From: Nitrincola lacisaponensis
GTDB lineage: Bacteria; Pseudomonadota; Gammaproteobacteria; Pseudomonadales; Balneatricaceae
Length of the DNA stretch: 64,000 bases
Direction of reading: 5' to 3'
Assembly (NCBI RefSeq): GCF_000691225.1
Contig: NZ_JMSZ01000001.1
Coordinates: 62,001-126,000, forward strand
Shown: positions 51,890-60,688 of the stretch, piece by piece
How the letters are laid out: each line of letters starts with the position of its first letter
Numbering within the stretch: position 1 is the stretch's first letter
Made by a program: the position numbers and the translations under genes
Notes under the pieces: generated by a model
Told to the model about the DNA's origin: nothing
The model's input: only the letters and a program-made list of their open reading frames with translations
The model's database searches: none

Positions 51890-52159
51890 ATGCACGTGAA
51901 ATTTTCCGAGGATGTCATTCCTCTATCAGACCTGAAGATCAATCCCGGAAAAGTGGTTGGCCGAGCGCAAGATACGCATCGCCCAATCCTGCTTACCAGC
52001 CGAGGCCGAGGCATCGCTGTTGTTCAGGGACTGGAGGATTATGAGAGAGCCGCGGAGGAATTGCGGTTTGTAAAGGCGGTGGCGCAGGGGCTTATGGATG
52101 TTCGCGAGGGCAACACCATATCGTTGGAGGACGCCAGGAAAACGTTGGGTATCAAGTAA
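51890..52159 (+). CDS. Phd/YefM-family antitoxin
   Basis: An 89-residue Phd/YefM antitoxin: it opens with the DNA-binding VIPLSDLKINPGKVV and LTSRGRGIAVVQGLEDYER near residue 34. The C-terminal tail that binds the toxin is normal in length. The toxin start follows at once after the stop, so the two are co-translated. An inverted-repeat operator lies just upstream. Confidence 0.92.
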   Translation: MHVKFSEDVIPLSDLKINPGKVVGRAQDTHRPILLTSRGRGIAVVQGLEDYERAAEELRFVKAVAQGLMDVREGNTISLEDARKTLGIK

Positions 52160-52459
52160 ATGGAATTACGCATCACACAGTCCGCTCTTGAGGACTTACA
52201 GGCTATTCAGGAGTATTACAAAGAGCAGGATGTGCCACATAGCGGCGATGATTTCGTAACTGCAATTCTGGAGTACAGCGAAATACTTAAACGACAACCT
52301 GATGCTGGTCGAGTTGTTCCTGAATTCAACCTGGATGATATTCGTGAACTGATTCACGCGCCATTTCGGGTTGTCTACGTTAGGCAGGTTCAAGAGGTTG
52401 TACTCATTCGTGTTTGGCGTAGTGAGAGGCCGCTCGAATTACCAGCGAATGAAACATAA
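52160..52459 (+). CDS. RelE/ParE-family toxin
   Basis: A 99-residue toxin with the RelE/ParE fold pattern: ITQSALEDLQAIQEYY at the start, PDAGRVVPEF in the middle and REL.HAPFRVVYV then VVLIRVWRSERP at the end. ParE-type members act on gyrase and RelE-type members cut mRNA on the ribosome; the C-terminal HxR/L pattern is closer to ParE. It is preceded directly by its antitoxin. Confidence 0.9.
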   Translation: MELRITQSALEDLQAIQEYYKEQDVPHSGDDFVTAILEYSEILKRQPDAGRVVPEFNLDDIRELIHAPFRVVYVRQVQEVVLIRVWRSERPLELPANET

Positions 52460-52530
52460 CCAATCCCTGCAGAAAGCTTGTTAAAGCACAGTTCCAACCA
52501 AAGCAACCATACTACGTAGCACTGGCCGCG

Positions 52531-53463
52531 TTAACCGCCAGTCTGTTGCCCATCCTCACCCTGTATCAGGGTCCCAATGATCGCCTGCCTAAGCCAGTTG
52601 TGACCGGCGTCGCTCTCCCGCCGCGAGTGCCAAACCATGTTGAACGCAAAAGGATCAATCGGGTAGGGCGGCACGAAGAGTTGCAGCGGTGAGTCCTCCT
52701 GAAATAGATCGAAGCTGCGCCGAGCAGCCGTCAAGATCAAATCTGTGTTGGCCACCACACGACTGGCCACGCCCCAATGAGGCAGAGTCATTGCAACCCG
52801 ACGGTTGACACCTTCTCGCTGCAGCGCGTTTTCTATCTCATTGTTTTCGCCACTTTGCATGGCGACCAGTACGTGGGGACGCGAGAGCCACTCTGTTTTC
52901 TCAAGATGGCCCGTTTGGGGCAGTGTGTTTTTATCTGCAGCGCAGACGAAATGCTCGATGAAGAGCGTATGGGTGCGTAACTCATCCGAAAGAGGCGCCT
53001 GAAACACGCCAAACGCCATATCGATCTCCCCATCATGGACACCTGCCAACATCGCGGCACGGCTGCCTTGAGAAACTTGCAGATCAATCCCTGGAGCGTC
53101 TGAACGCAATCGCCTAACCAAACCAGGAAGCACCACGCGGGCTCCATAGTCTGACATGGCAAGTCGAAATACCCGTTTTGCCTGGGAGGCGTCGAAAGCA
53201 GGCAGGTCAATGAGCGCACCGAGCTGATGCAGCGCTTCTGTTAGGAGCGGTAGCAATTCATTGGCGCGGGCAGTGAGCTCCAGCTTGCCTGTTCGTCGCA
53301 CCAGCAGAGGGTCGTCAAAGATGGCTCGCAAACTGGCGAGCGAATGGCTGACGGCTGGTTGGCTTTTATGTAAGCGCTGTGCCGCCCGCGACACGTGTTT
53401 TTCCATCAGTAGCGCGTGCAAGGTAACCAGTAAGTTGAGATCGATACGTCTTAAGTTATTCAT
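52531..53463 (-). CDS. LysR-family transcriptional regulator
   Basis: A 310-residue regulator with an N-terminal winged helix (RIDLNLLVTLHALLMEKHVS, then SQPAVSHSLASLR) and a C-terminal ligand-binding domain (from about residue 95, DYGARVVLPGLV). ATG 53463 gives the family start MNNLRRIDLN. It is divergent from the YdcZ-like permease gene with a 94-base gap that should hold its binding site, so it probably controls that gene. Confidence 0.93.
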   Translation of the reverse strand: MNNLRRIDLNLLVTLHALLMEKHVSRAAQRLHKSQPAVSHSLASLRAIFDDPLLVRRTGKLELTARANELLPLLTEALHQLGALIDLPAFDASQAKRVFRLAMSDYGARVVLPGLVRRLRSDAPGIDLQVSQGSRAAMLAGVHDGEIDMAFGVFQAPLSDELRTHTLFIEHFVCAADKNTLPQTGHLEKTEWLSRPHVLVAMQSGENNEIENALQREGVNRRVAMTLPHWGVASRVVANTDLILTAARRSFDLFQEDSPLQLFVPPYPIDPFAFNMVWHSRRESDAGHNWLRQAIIGTLIQGEDGQQTGG

Positions 53464-53557
53464 TCTACGAATATGGAAATATAAAAAATAGAATTTCAAT
53501 TCTTAATATGGATTATACAAGATACAAGGCTCTTTACTATGCATCAGGAGTTTTGTC

Positions 53558-54094
53558 ATGAATTCATCTTTCACTCTAGTGGCGCTTGCGGCTTTGGCAG
53601 TGATCGCCGGGGCCTTGGTGCCTTTTCAATCAGGCAGCAATGCTGAATTGGGCCGAGCGTTGGGCCATCCCCTTTGGGCAACACTGGTCTCGCTACTTGT
53701 CAGTATGCTGGTCGTCATCCCCATCTTGCTTGCCATACAGGCACCTCTACCTGCCTTAGGGGCCATCAAGAACCTACCGGCTTGGGCGTGGCTGGGCGGT
53801 GTGGCAGGAGCCATCTACATTTCGTCTGCGCTGATACTGGTACCTCGTGTCGGAGCAACTAGCTTCATTGTGTGTGTCATAGCAGGGCAATTGATCACTT
53901 CACTGCTATTGGACTATCACGGCTGGTTGAATTTGCCTGTTAGGGAGATAAGCATAGGGCGTGTGCTAGGGGTCATACTGGTGCTGGTGGGGATGGTGAC
54001 GGTACAGTGGTTCTCACCGACCGTTGTAGTGTCTCAACAGAGCGCTACACAGTTTACGACGGGTATTTCCGGAGCCACCGAGCCCAAGGGGTGA
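53558..54094 (+). CDS. DMT-superfamily permease of the YdcZ/DUF606 type
   Basis: A 178-residue membrane protein with five hydrophobic segments. The internal pattern QSGSNAELGRALGHPLWATLVS and AWAWLGGVAGAIY (both shown cut) is typical of the DUF606/YdcZ small-transporter family. Such proteins probably act as dimers and export small metabolites; the substrate is unknown. The 30-residue soluble tail is slightly longer than usual. LysR regulator divergent. Confidence 0.85.
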   Translation: MNSSFTLVALAALAVIAGALVPFQSGSNAELGRALGHPLWATLVSLLVSMLVVIPILLAIQAPLPALGAIKNLPAWAWLGGVAGAIYISSALILVPRVGATSFIVCVIAGQLITSLLLDYHGWLNLPVREISIGRVLGVILVLVGMVTVQWFSPTVVVSQQSATQFTTGISGATEPKG

Positions 54095-54356
54095 TGAGCT
54101 TGTGGCAAGGATAGTTCAAGCGCTACTATTGAATGAAGTTCAGGAAAGCAGTTGCAGCTCTCACTACATCAAGAACAGTGCATCGAACTCGTCAATGATT
54201 CAGACTCGGCCTGCTGCGGTCGGCATTCTCTGAGATGCGCCATCAATCATTTGGGCTTTACGTGGTGTCGACAACGAAATAGCAGTTTTTCACACAATCA
54301 TGACCGAAGAAGATATGGTTTTCTGTTGTGTATCTGATCGCGCGTAAGGAGGGTAT

Positions 54357-54728
54357 GTGAGAACAGGGTTGGTTATCTATTCTTCGTCAATTCGACGCTT
54401 AGCCGAATTTTATTGTCAGGTCTTTGACTTTGACGTGCAGGAGAGTGATGAATCCTATGCTTTACTCATGACAGGTGATTTTGAACTTGTGTTGCTTGAA
54501 ACAGCAATGTCTAAAAAAGCACTGAGCACAGACAGCGCCAGAGAGGATACACCAATAAAACCGGTATTCTTTATTGATGTTCCGCTTGAACTCATAAGCC
54601 AAAAAATAAAAGAAAATGGTGGCACTGTATATCAACCCAAAAGCTGGGAGTTTGGTGGTCGTCAGGTATGTGATGGCTGTGACTGCGAAGGTAATATTTT
54701 TCAGTTGAGAGTTGGCAAAAATACATAG
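54357..54728 (+). CDS. VOC-superfamily (glyoxalase/bleomycin-resistance-like) protein
   Basis: A 123-residue VOC-fold protein: IRRLAEFYCQVFDFDVQE near the start, ALLMTGDFELVLLE, then a second beta-alpha-beta module ending CDCEGNIFQLR. It starts at GTG 54357 with AAGGAGG just before. The upstream 262-base gap has only poor reading frames. Substrate unknown; VOC proteins bind divalent metals and act as lyases, dioxygenases or drug-binding proteins. Confidence 0.85.
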   Translation: MRTGLVIYSSSIRRLAEFYCQVFDFDVQESDESYALLMTGDFELVLLETAMSKKALSTDSAREDTPIKPVFFIDVPLELISQKIKENGGTVYQPKSWEFGGRQVCDGCDCEGNIFQLRVGKNT

Positions 54729-54811
54729 ACAACAGCTTCCGCTGTCGAGCAGAGCAGGGACGGAGCAGCCATCGCTTCACGTCGATAAAGACTGTAAGGA
54801 AATGATGAACG

Positions 54812-55354
54812 GTGAACGAAGAAGAATCGCTCAACAGAGCAATTTATGAAGAAGTGGCTATTTTCCCTTACGACAAGGAATGGCCACTTTTGTTTGAAGA
54901 AGAACGCAGCCGCCTTCTTCATCTGTTTCCCAGTCGCTTTTTAGCTATTGAGCATATTGGCAGTACAGCAGTACCCGGCCTTTCGGCCAAGCCTATCATC
55001 GATATACTTGCCGGGGTTGCAACGATGGAAAGCGCTGACGCTTTATTGGAGCCTTTGTGCCAGTCGAAATATACGACATCAATGGAATTCAACGCTTCTC
55101 TCACTGGTCGACGTTGGCTGATGCGGTGGTCTGAGGGCCGTAGAACACACCACTTGCATCTTGTCGTTCATGGAAGCAAAGAATGGCAACAACGGTTGGC
55201 TTTCCGTGACACACTTCGTACCCATACTGAGATAGCAATGCATTATGAACGGAAAAAGCAGGCATGGGCCGCTGAATTCCGGTCTGATAGAGAAGCCTAT
55301 ACTGCAGCGAAGACGAGCTTCATACAGGACGCTTTGCGATATACAGAAAAATAG
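54812..55354 (+). CDS. GrpB family (UPF0157) protein
   Basis: A 180-residue protein of the GrpB/UPF0157 family, a nucleotidyltransferase-like fold. The signature EHIGSTAVPGLSAKPIIDIL begins near residue 47, and THHLHLV near residue 108 and RDTLRTH near residue 132 also match. Function in the cell is not known. Start is probably GTG 54812. Confidence 0.88.
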   Translation: MNEEESLNRAIYEEVAIFPYDKEWPLLFEEERSRLLHLFPSRFLAIEHIGSTAVPGLSAKPIIDILAGVATMESADALLEPLCQSKYTTSMEFNASLTGRRWLMRWSEGRRTHHLHLVVHGSKEWQQRLAFRDTLRTHTEIAMHYERKKQAWAAEFRSDREAYTAAKTSFIQDALRYTEK

Positions 55355-55450
55355 CCAGATAAGCATCCTGTCACAACATCTGGTCATACTATTTTTGGTG
55401 GCCAAATTAACTATGCCAGGACACAAAGGTTATTTTTTCTGGAGAAACAG

Positions 55451-55975
55451 GTGCAAGCCAAAAGAGATATTTCAGTATCAGTAAAAGAAATGCAGCCGGA
55501 GGATTTAGAGACGGCAGCCGAAGTTCACCGGCTTGCATTTACCCGGCAACAACATTCCCTGGAATGGCTGAGGAGTCATCTACAAGCCTTCCCAAAGATA
55601 TTTTGCTATGTGGCGTATGCGGAGGAGTCCTGTGTAGGCTATATCATCTGGTCTCAGAAAGCGGGGTTTAGGTCTAACGCCATCATCGAACTTGAACAGG
55701 TCGCTGTATCCCCAGGTTTTCAAGGAAAAGGTATTGGCAGAGCATTGATCTCTCGAACATTGCCGGATGTCACTATCAAGTTGCAGAAGCAGGGTTCTGT
55801 CTTGCAGCATATTCTGGTGACGACGCGAGCTGATAACCATGCACAGCGTCTGTATAAAGAGGTACTTGGCGCTGAAGTGGAGGCAACCTTGACTAACCTC
55901 TACTCAGCAGACGAAGTCATTATGGTTGCACGAGATGTCAACACATACCACCTGTCAGCCTCTCCGGGTTCATAG
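55451..55975 (+). CDS. GNAT-family N-acetyltransferase
   Basis: A 174-residue acetyltransferase. The acetyl-CoA-binding motif A is seen near residues 78-102 (LEQVAVSPGFQGKGIGRALI). DNHAQRLYKEVLGAE follows as motif B, with a normal N-terminal part. Substrate unknown. The neighbouring genes are small enzymes of similar kind with no apparent operon. Confidence 0.88.
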   Translation: MQAKRDISVSVKEMQPEDLETAAEVHRLAFTRQQHSLEWLRSHLQAFPKIFCYVAYAEESCVGYIIWSQKAGFRSNAIIELEQVAVSPGFQGKGIGRALISRTLPDVTIKLQKQGSVLQHILVTTRADNHAQRLYKEVLGAEVEATLTNLYSADEVIMVARDVNTYHLSASPGS

Positions 55976-56082
55976 GTAAAATCGCAGTGGCTATTGGAGC
56001 TGATGCAGATGCCCCATATCTTACACCACTTGAGTAATGCCTCATCAGCGCTATTGCGCTGTACATTAGAGGAGGGTTTTAT

Positions 56083-56490
56083 ATGAAACCGAGAATCAGC
56101 ATGATTACCCTGGGCGTCAAGGATCTGGAAAGGTCGGTTGAGTTTTATGAGCAAGGCCTTGGTCTGCCGAGAATGGATTCACCACCAGAGGTAGCCTTCT
56201 TTACACTCAATGGTAGCTGGCTCGGGCTATATGGTCGCGAGTCTTTGGCGGAGGATGCAGGGGTATCTGTCGAGGGTACGGGCTTTGCCGGTTTCACGAT
56301 TGCGCACAACCTGGATTCGGAGGCTGCCGTTGACGAACTTTTGGATCAGGCTGTCTTCGCAGGTGCCACCTTGGTGAAACCTGCCCAGAAGGTATTTTGG
56401 GGTGGATACTCAGGTTACTTTTCTGATCCTGACGGCTATCTGTGGGAGGTAGCATATAACCCCTTGTTTTGGGTCGGACCAAAGGATTGA
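56083..56490 (+). CDS. VOC-superfamily protein, glyoxalase-like
   Basis: A 135-residue VOC protein with two repeats: ISMITLGVKDLERSVEFYEQGLG near the start (shown cut as ITLGVKDLERSVEFYEQ) and SGYFSDPDGYLWEVAYNP at the end. Metal-binding residues in the first repeat are poor, so it may be a binding protein. GGAGGG precedes ATG 56083 closely. Substrate unknown. Confidence 0.88.
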   Translation: MKPRISMITLGVKDLERSVEFYEQGLGLPRMDSPPEVAFFTLNGSWLGLYGRESLAEDAGVSVEGTGFAGFTIAHNLDSEAAVDELLDQAVFAGATLVKPAQKVFWGGYSGYFSDPDGYLWEVAYNPLFWVGPKD

Positions 56491-56584
56491 CATGCGTAAC
56501 CAGCCGACAGGAGAAACGCTAGGTTCCCGGAGTATACTTGTCACAACATGTAGTCCTAATCGATAAGATCAGCAGAGGCACCGA

Positions 56585-57070
56585 ATGATCAGGGAAATGA
56601 CAAGATCTGATTTTGAATCCTTTTGGCCAACGTTTTCGGCGGTGATTCAAGCGCAAGAGACCTACGCATTTGATGCCGATATGACGCTAGAGCAGGCTTA
56701 TCACCTCTGGTGCGAACTGCCACTCAAAACCTATGTCTGGGAAGAGCAGGGTGTCATCCTGGGCTCCTACTACCTTAAAGCCAACGCCATGGGTCCCAGC
56801 CGTCATATCTGTAATTGTGGCTACATGGTTGCTGAAGCCGCCAGAGGCAGGGGCATTGCGCGTGCATTATGTGAGCACTCACAACGCGTGGCGGTAGAGC
56901 GGGGCTTTAAGGCGATGCAGTTTAATAGTGTGGTATCAACCAATACGCAGGCCGTTCAATTGTGGAAAGCACTGGGCTTCAACATCATTGGTACGATTCC
57001 GGATGCCTACCAGCATGGACAGTTGGGCTATGTTGACTGTTACATTATGTATAAATGGTTAGACACCTGA
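56585..57070 (+). CDS. GNAT-family N-acetyltransferase
   Basis: A 161-residue acetyltransferase. Motif A is CGYMVAEAARGRGIARALCEH near residue 79 (core RGRGIA), followed by motif B NTQAVQLWKALGFNIIGTIP. Such enzymes acetylate amino groups on small molecules or proteins; the substrate cannot be read. Confidence 0.9.
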   Translation: MIREMTRSDFESFWPTFSAVIQAQETYAFDADMTLEQAYHLWCELPLKTYVWEEQGVILGSYYLKANAMGPSRHICNCGYMVAEAARGRGIARALCEHSQRVAVERGFKAMQFNSVVSTNTQAVQLWKALGFNIIGTIPDAYQHGQLGYVDCYIMYKWLDT

Positions 57071-57104
57071 ACACTGTTAATAAACATCAGCCGGATACGC
57101 CGAT

Positions 57105-57530
57105 ATGTGGATTCAAAAAAACCTTCAGTTAGCAGCCAGACCCCGAGGTTTTCATCTCATTACAGCCGATGTACTCCAGGCAATACCAGAACTGAGACAG
57201 TGCAGGGTGGGGCTGTTGCATCTGTTTATTCAGCACACGTCTGCCTCGCTGACGATTAACGAGAACGCTGATCCCGATGTGCGCGGCGATTTTGAACGTT
57301 TTTTCAATCATGCCGTCCCGGAAAATGCACCCTATTATGTACATCTGGATGAGGGCAGTGATGATATGCCGGCACATCTGAAAAGCAGTCTGTTAGGTTG
57401 TTCTTTAACCCTGCCGGTCAGCAATGGGCGATTAAATCTAGGGACCTGGCAGGGCATCTATCTGTGCGAGCATCGCAATCATGGCGGCTCACGGCGGCTG
57501 GTGCTGACATTGCAGGGTGAATCCGCCTAG
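57105..57530 (+). CDS. yjbQ: YjbQ family (UPF0047) protein
   Basis: A 141-residue protein of the YjbQ/UPF0047 family. [20 protein letters not shown] near residue 46 and the late [17 protein letters not shown] are diagnostic. The family has secondary thiamine-phosphate synthase activity in vitro and conserved histidines that bind a metal. It lies 34 bases after the GNAT gene. Confidence 0.92.
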   Translation: MWIQKNLQLAARPRGFHLITADVLQAIPELRQCRVGLLHLFIQHTSASLTINENADPDVRGDFERFFNHAVPENAPYYVHLDEGSDDMPAHLKSSLLGCSLTLPVSNGRLNLGTWQGIYLCEHRNHGGSRRLVLTLQGESA

Positions 57531-57562
57531 CTATCACCGGACAGGGGGTCTGGGGTACACTT

Positions 57563-57578
57563 GGATGATGCATCATCC
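57563..57578. promoter_or_regulatory. GntR-family operator in front of its own gene
   Basis: GGATGATG followed by its exact complement CATCATCC forms a perfect 16-base palindrome 25 bases before the regulator start. Its core ATGATGCATCAT recurs upstream of the kinase-lyase operon at 60596-60607, and nothing else in the window shares it as far as I saw. Confidence 0.8.
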
Positions 57579-57602
57579 CAATCTGCAAGAGCCTAATTCG
57601 CT

Positions 57603-58286
57603 ATGAGCTATCCGATCAGTGAGATTCATCATGCCCGACTGGGCAGCAGTATTTATGCACTGTTGCGCGAAGCCCTGATCACCGGTCGCTTCAAACCCAA
57701 TGATCGCCTGCGCATTCGTGAACTGGCGGAGCAGCTCTCCACCAGTGTCACCCCGGTACGCGATGCCATCCTGCAACTGGCCAAGGAGCAGGCGCTGGAG
57801 ATGCGGTCACCGCGGGACATTCGTGTCCCTCAGCTGAGCCAGAGCCAGTATGACGAGATACGCCTGTTGCGTTTGTCACTGGAGGGGATGGGTGCCGAGC
57901 AGGCTGCATTGAACATCACACCGGAAGCTCTGCAGGCTTTGCGTCAGAATATCGATCTGAATCATCAGGCAATTCTGGCCGATAATCTGGCCGAAGCCTT
58001 GAGGCTCAACAGTGAGTTTCATCTGTTGCTGGCCGATGCGGCAGCAATGCCGTTGCTGCGCAGTCTGATCGATATGCTCTGGATGCGCACCGGCCCGCTG
58101 ATTGCGCAAAGCTACCGGGAGTTTTCCCAGCAAATGGCGATCGGTCACCATGAGATGCTGTGGCAAGCGCTGGCAACAGGTGACCCGGATGCCGCACGCA
58201 CCGCCATTCAGCAGGATATTCTCGATGGTAACCAGAAGATGCAGGCCTTCCTGCGCACTGAAAGCCTAAACACCCAACCCGGTTAA
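57603..58286 (+). CDS. GntR-family regulator with FCD ligand domain
   Basis: A 227-residue regulator. The N-terminal winged helix (LITGRFKPNDRLRIRELAEQL, core PNDRLRIRELAEQL, then VTPVRDAILQL) is followed by an FadR C-terminal domain (about 85-215) with metal-binding-type histidines. The gene overlaps the convergent aminotransferase gene by 21 bases. The shared palindrome indicates it represses itself and the kinase-lyase operon. Confidence 0.93.
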   Translation: MSYPISEIHHARLGSSIYALLREALITGRFKPNDRLRIRELAEQLSTSVTPVRDAILQLAKEQALEMRSPRDIRVPQLSQSQYDEIRLLRLSLEGMGAEQAALNITPEALQALRQNIDLNHQAILADNLAEALRLNSEFHLLLADAAAMPLLRSLIDMLWMRTGPLIAQSYREFSQQMAIGHHEMLWQALATGDPDAARTAIQQDILDGNQKMQAFLRTESLNTQPG

Positions 58287-59522
58287 TACCTGATCCAGCG
58301 TATCACTGAGCAGCTCCACATGTTCTGAGCTGAACACCAGCGGTGGACGGATTTTCAGTATATTGGCATCGGGACCTGTCGCACTGATCAACACACCGGC
58401 ATCACGCATGCCGTTCACCACACGGCTGGCCAGATCCGTTGCCGGTGCCAGACTCTCCCGGTCCTGAACCAGCTCAACACCGTAAAACAGCCCGGCACCA
58501 CGAATATCACCGATCACCACATGCTGGCTGGCCAATTCACTGAGTCGACGCTGCAAGCGCTGCCCCTGAATCCGGGCATTCACCTGGAGATGCTCCGTTT
58601 CGATCACATCCAGTACCGCCAGAGCGGCAGCACAGGAGACCGGATTTCCACCAAAGGTATTGAAATAACGCTGCCGCGCACCAAACTGATCCAGCAGATC
58701 AGCTCGCGCAACCATCCCGGCAACCGGGTGCCCATTGCCCATGGGCTTGCCGAGGGTGACCAGATCAGGCTCGACCTGATAGCGTGAAAAGCCCCAAAAT
58801 GCCTCGCCAGTACGTGCAAAGCCTGACTGTACTTCGTCGGCAATGTACAACCCGCCAGCCTGGCGCACCCAATTAACGGCCTGCTGAATTTCAGCCGCAG
58901 GCGGGCTGAAAACACCATCACTGGAGAACAGTCCATCCATCATCAGTGCCGCAGGACGCAGTCCCTCTGCGGCCAGTTGATCGAGTTGCTGGCGCAATTG
59001 CCTGAGCCACTGACCGGGTGCCCGATAACTATCCGGTGCATCCAGCAAACGTACCTGGTCACCAACGCCGACACCCAACGCAGGTGACAGTTCTGCGATG
59101 CTGCTGGTCGTGCCGTGATAGGCCCAGCGTGTCACCAGTGCAATCCTGTTCCCCGTGACTTCTCGAGCAACCCTCAAGGCCAGATCATTGGCTTCGCTGC
59201 CACTGCATGTCAGGGTCAGATTATTCAGCCGCTCCGGGAACAGCGCCAGCAGCCGCTCGGCATACTCCAGTATGCCGTCATGTAAATAGCGGGTGTGGGT
59301 ATTCAGCACCGACGCCTGGCGGCAAATCGCTTCTACCACTCTGGGGTGACAGTGGCCAACCGAGACTACATTGTTGTAGGCATCCAGATAGCGGCGACCA
59401 TCCGCCTCATACAGCCACACGCCTTCACCTCTGACCGGATACAGGGGTTGTTGATAGAACAATCGATAACTGCGTCCCAGCAAGCGCTGTCGCCGTTCAA
59501 TCAATGCAGTATGGTCGGTCAT
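58266..59522 (-). CDS. Class-III PLP aminotransferase or phospho-lyase
   Basis: A 418-residue PLP enzyme with SGSEANDLALRVAREV near residue 108, YHGTTSSIAELSP near residue 135, D229 in IADEVQSGF, and the PLP lysine K259 in LVTLGKPMGNGHP. The combination with a neighbouring choline/aminoglycoside-kinase-like gene fits ethanolamine-phosphate or 5-phosphohydroxylysine phospho-lyases, which eliminate phosphate and ammonia. A normal transamination is the alternative. It overlaps the kinase stop (ATGA). Confidence 0.88.
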   Translation of the reverse strand: MTDHTALIERRQRLLGRSYRLFYQQPLYPVRGEGVWLYEADGRRYLDAYNNVVSVGHCHPRVVEAICRQASVLNTHTRYLHDGILEYAERLLALFPERLNNLTLTCSGSEANDLALRVAREVTGNRIALVTRWAYHGTTSSIAELSPALGVGVGDQVRLLDAPDSYRAPGQWLRQLRQQLDQLAAEGLRPAALMMDGLFSSDGVFSPPAAEIQQAVNWVRQAGGLYIADEVQSGFARTGEAFWGFSRYQVEPDLVTLGKPMGNGHPVAGMVARADLLDQFGARQRYFNTFGGNPVSCAAALAVLDVIETEHLQVNARIQGQRLQRRLSELASQHVVIGDIRGAGLFYGVELVQDRESLAPATDLASRVVNGMRDAGVLISATGPDANILKIRPPLVFSSEHVELLSDTLDQVLTGLGV

Positions 59523-60571
59523 ACATGACTCCCTGAAGTAGTCGAGGTGATCAAGTGCTCAACCCACCCGTCAGGCAAACGACGCAGTCGCATCAGACTG
59601 CGTCCGGCATGGGGCAGGTTACGTAGAATATAGTCCCGATTGTCCGGATACAGCTGTGCTCGCCAGGAAGCAATCACCAGTGTCAGACACAAGCGGGTGG
59701 CCACCAGATCGGCCAGGACACTCAGTTCTGTATCGGTCAGCGGCTGTTGTGCCAGATAGGCATTCAGAAAAGGCCCGACCCGACGCAACGGATCAGACTC
59801 ATCCACCAACTGGTAGGCCAGCGCTGTTGCCAGATTGTTCACACGCGGTGCATAGAGTGCGTCACCAAAATCAATAATGCCGGTGATACGGGTACCCAAC
59901 TCATCCACCAGGACATTGTGCGGATTCAGATCATTGTGAATAACCTGCCAGGGCAGGCTGTCCAGTAGCGGTAAGACCCGTTGTGTATGCTGATCAATGA
60001 CCCCAGCCACTTCCCGACGCCAATCGAGATGATCCAGGGTGTGCACCCGATCCAGCAAACGCTGTGGATGGGTGATATCCCACAGCAGCTCTCGCGTTGC
60101 GCCTGGATGGCTAAAACCTGCCAGAGTAGCGTCCATCTCGCCCAGAATTCCTCCTAACTGTCGAGCCAGATCCGTAAAGGGAGCCTGCCGATAGAGGGGT
60201 ATGCCATCCAGATAGCTGACCACCCGCAGAGAACCCTGCTGTCCAGAGAACTCAACCTGCGGCTGACAGTCACCGGTCAGGGTTTCCAGTATTCCGGGGA
60301 CGGGCAGGTGAGCGGCGCGCTGCTGCAGATAGACCAGCATCCGGGTCTGAAAGTCGATCTCCTGATCCGCTTCAGCGACATTGATAAAGCGCACCATAAA
60401 ACGCTGACCTGATTCACAACTCAGGCAGAAGTTGGTATCCCGCTCACCCGGTAAGCGCTCCAGCACCCCTGTAAGGCCATAGTGAGTGTATAGCACCTGC
60501 TGGGCCTCAAGCGGATTGATCGCTGGAGCAGCCTGGGTCATCAATGTCGTGGAGGCCGTAAAAGCATGCAT
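59519..60571 (-). CDS. Small-molecule kinase of the aminoglycoside/choline phosphotransferase family
   Basis: A 350-residue kinase. The catalytic motif is HNDLNPHNVLV near residue 213 (Asp and Asn), followed by IIDFGD. The sequence is like hydroxylysine kinase-type APH proteins. It would phosphorylate an alcohol that the co-encoded phospho-lyase then splits. ATG 60571 is chosen: an extended frame reaches 60652, but it would put the operator inside the gene. Cotranslated with the aminotransferase. Confidence 0.87.
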   Translation of the reverse strand: MHAFTASTTLMTQAAPAINPLEAQQVLYTHYGLTGVLERLPGERDTNFCLSCESGQRFMVRFINVAEADQEIDFQTRMLVYLQQRAAHLPVPGILETLTGDCQPQVEFSGQQGSLRVVSYLDGIPLYRQAPFTDLARQLGGILGEMDATLAGFSHPGATRELLWDITHPQRLLDRVHTLDHLDWRREVAGVIDQHTQRVLPLLDSLPWQVIHNDLNPHNVLVDELGTRITGIIDFGDALYAPRVNNLATALAYQLVDESDPLRRVGPFLNAYLAQQPLTDTELSVLADLVATRLCLTLVIASWRAQLYPDNRDYILRNLPHAGRSLMRLRRLPDGWVEHLITSTTSGSHV

Positions 60572-60587
60572 TCCGATACCCTGTTTT

Positions 60588-60607
60588 ATGATGTATGATG
60601 CATCATA
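60588..60607. promoter_or_regulatory. GntR operator upstream of the kinase-lyase operon
   Basis: TATGATG and CATCATA form a perfect 14-base palindrome at 60594-60607, with an extra ATGATG half-site at 60588-60593. It is 22 bases upstream of the kinase start and 81 bases before the AraC gene, so it might affect both divergent promoters. The core equals that at 57563-57578. Confidence 0.8.
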
Positions 60608-60688
60608 AATTGAATACTGGGTAAAGTCACCCCTCAATGCTATGCTGGACATACATTTATATATGGAACCTCAGACCTCTGAATCAGT

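Noticed and set aside
54095-54356. Possible degraded gene before the first VOC gene
   Set aside because: Short open stretches exist, but none shows a family motif or a start with a ribosome-binding site.
50365-57530. Possible integron cassette array
   Set aside because: Small toxin-antitoxin, GNAT, VOC and GrpB genes resemble cassettes, and a GTTGAAC lies near 51115. However, I could not find paired attC cores, the genes lie on both strands, and there is no integrase.
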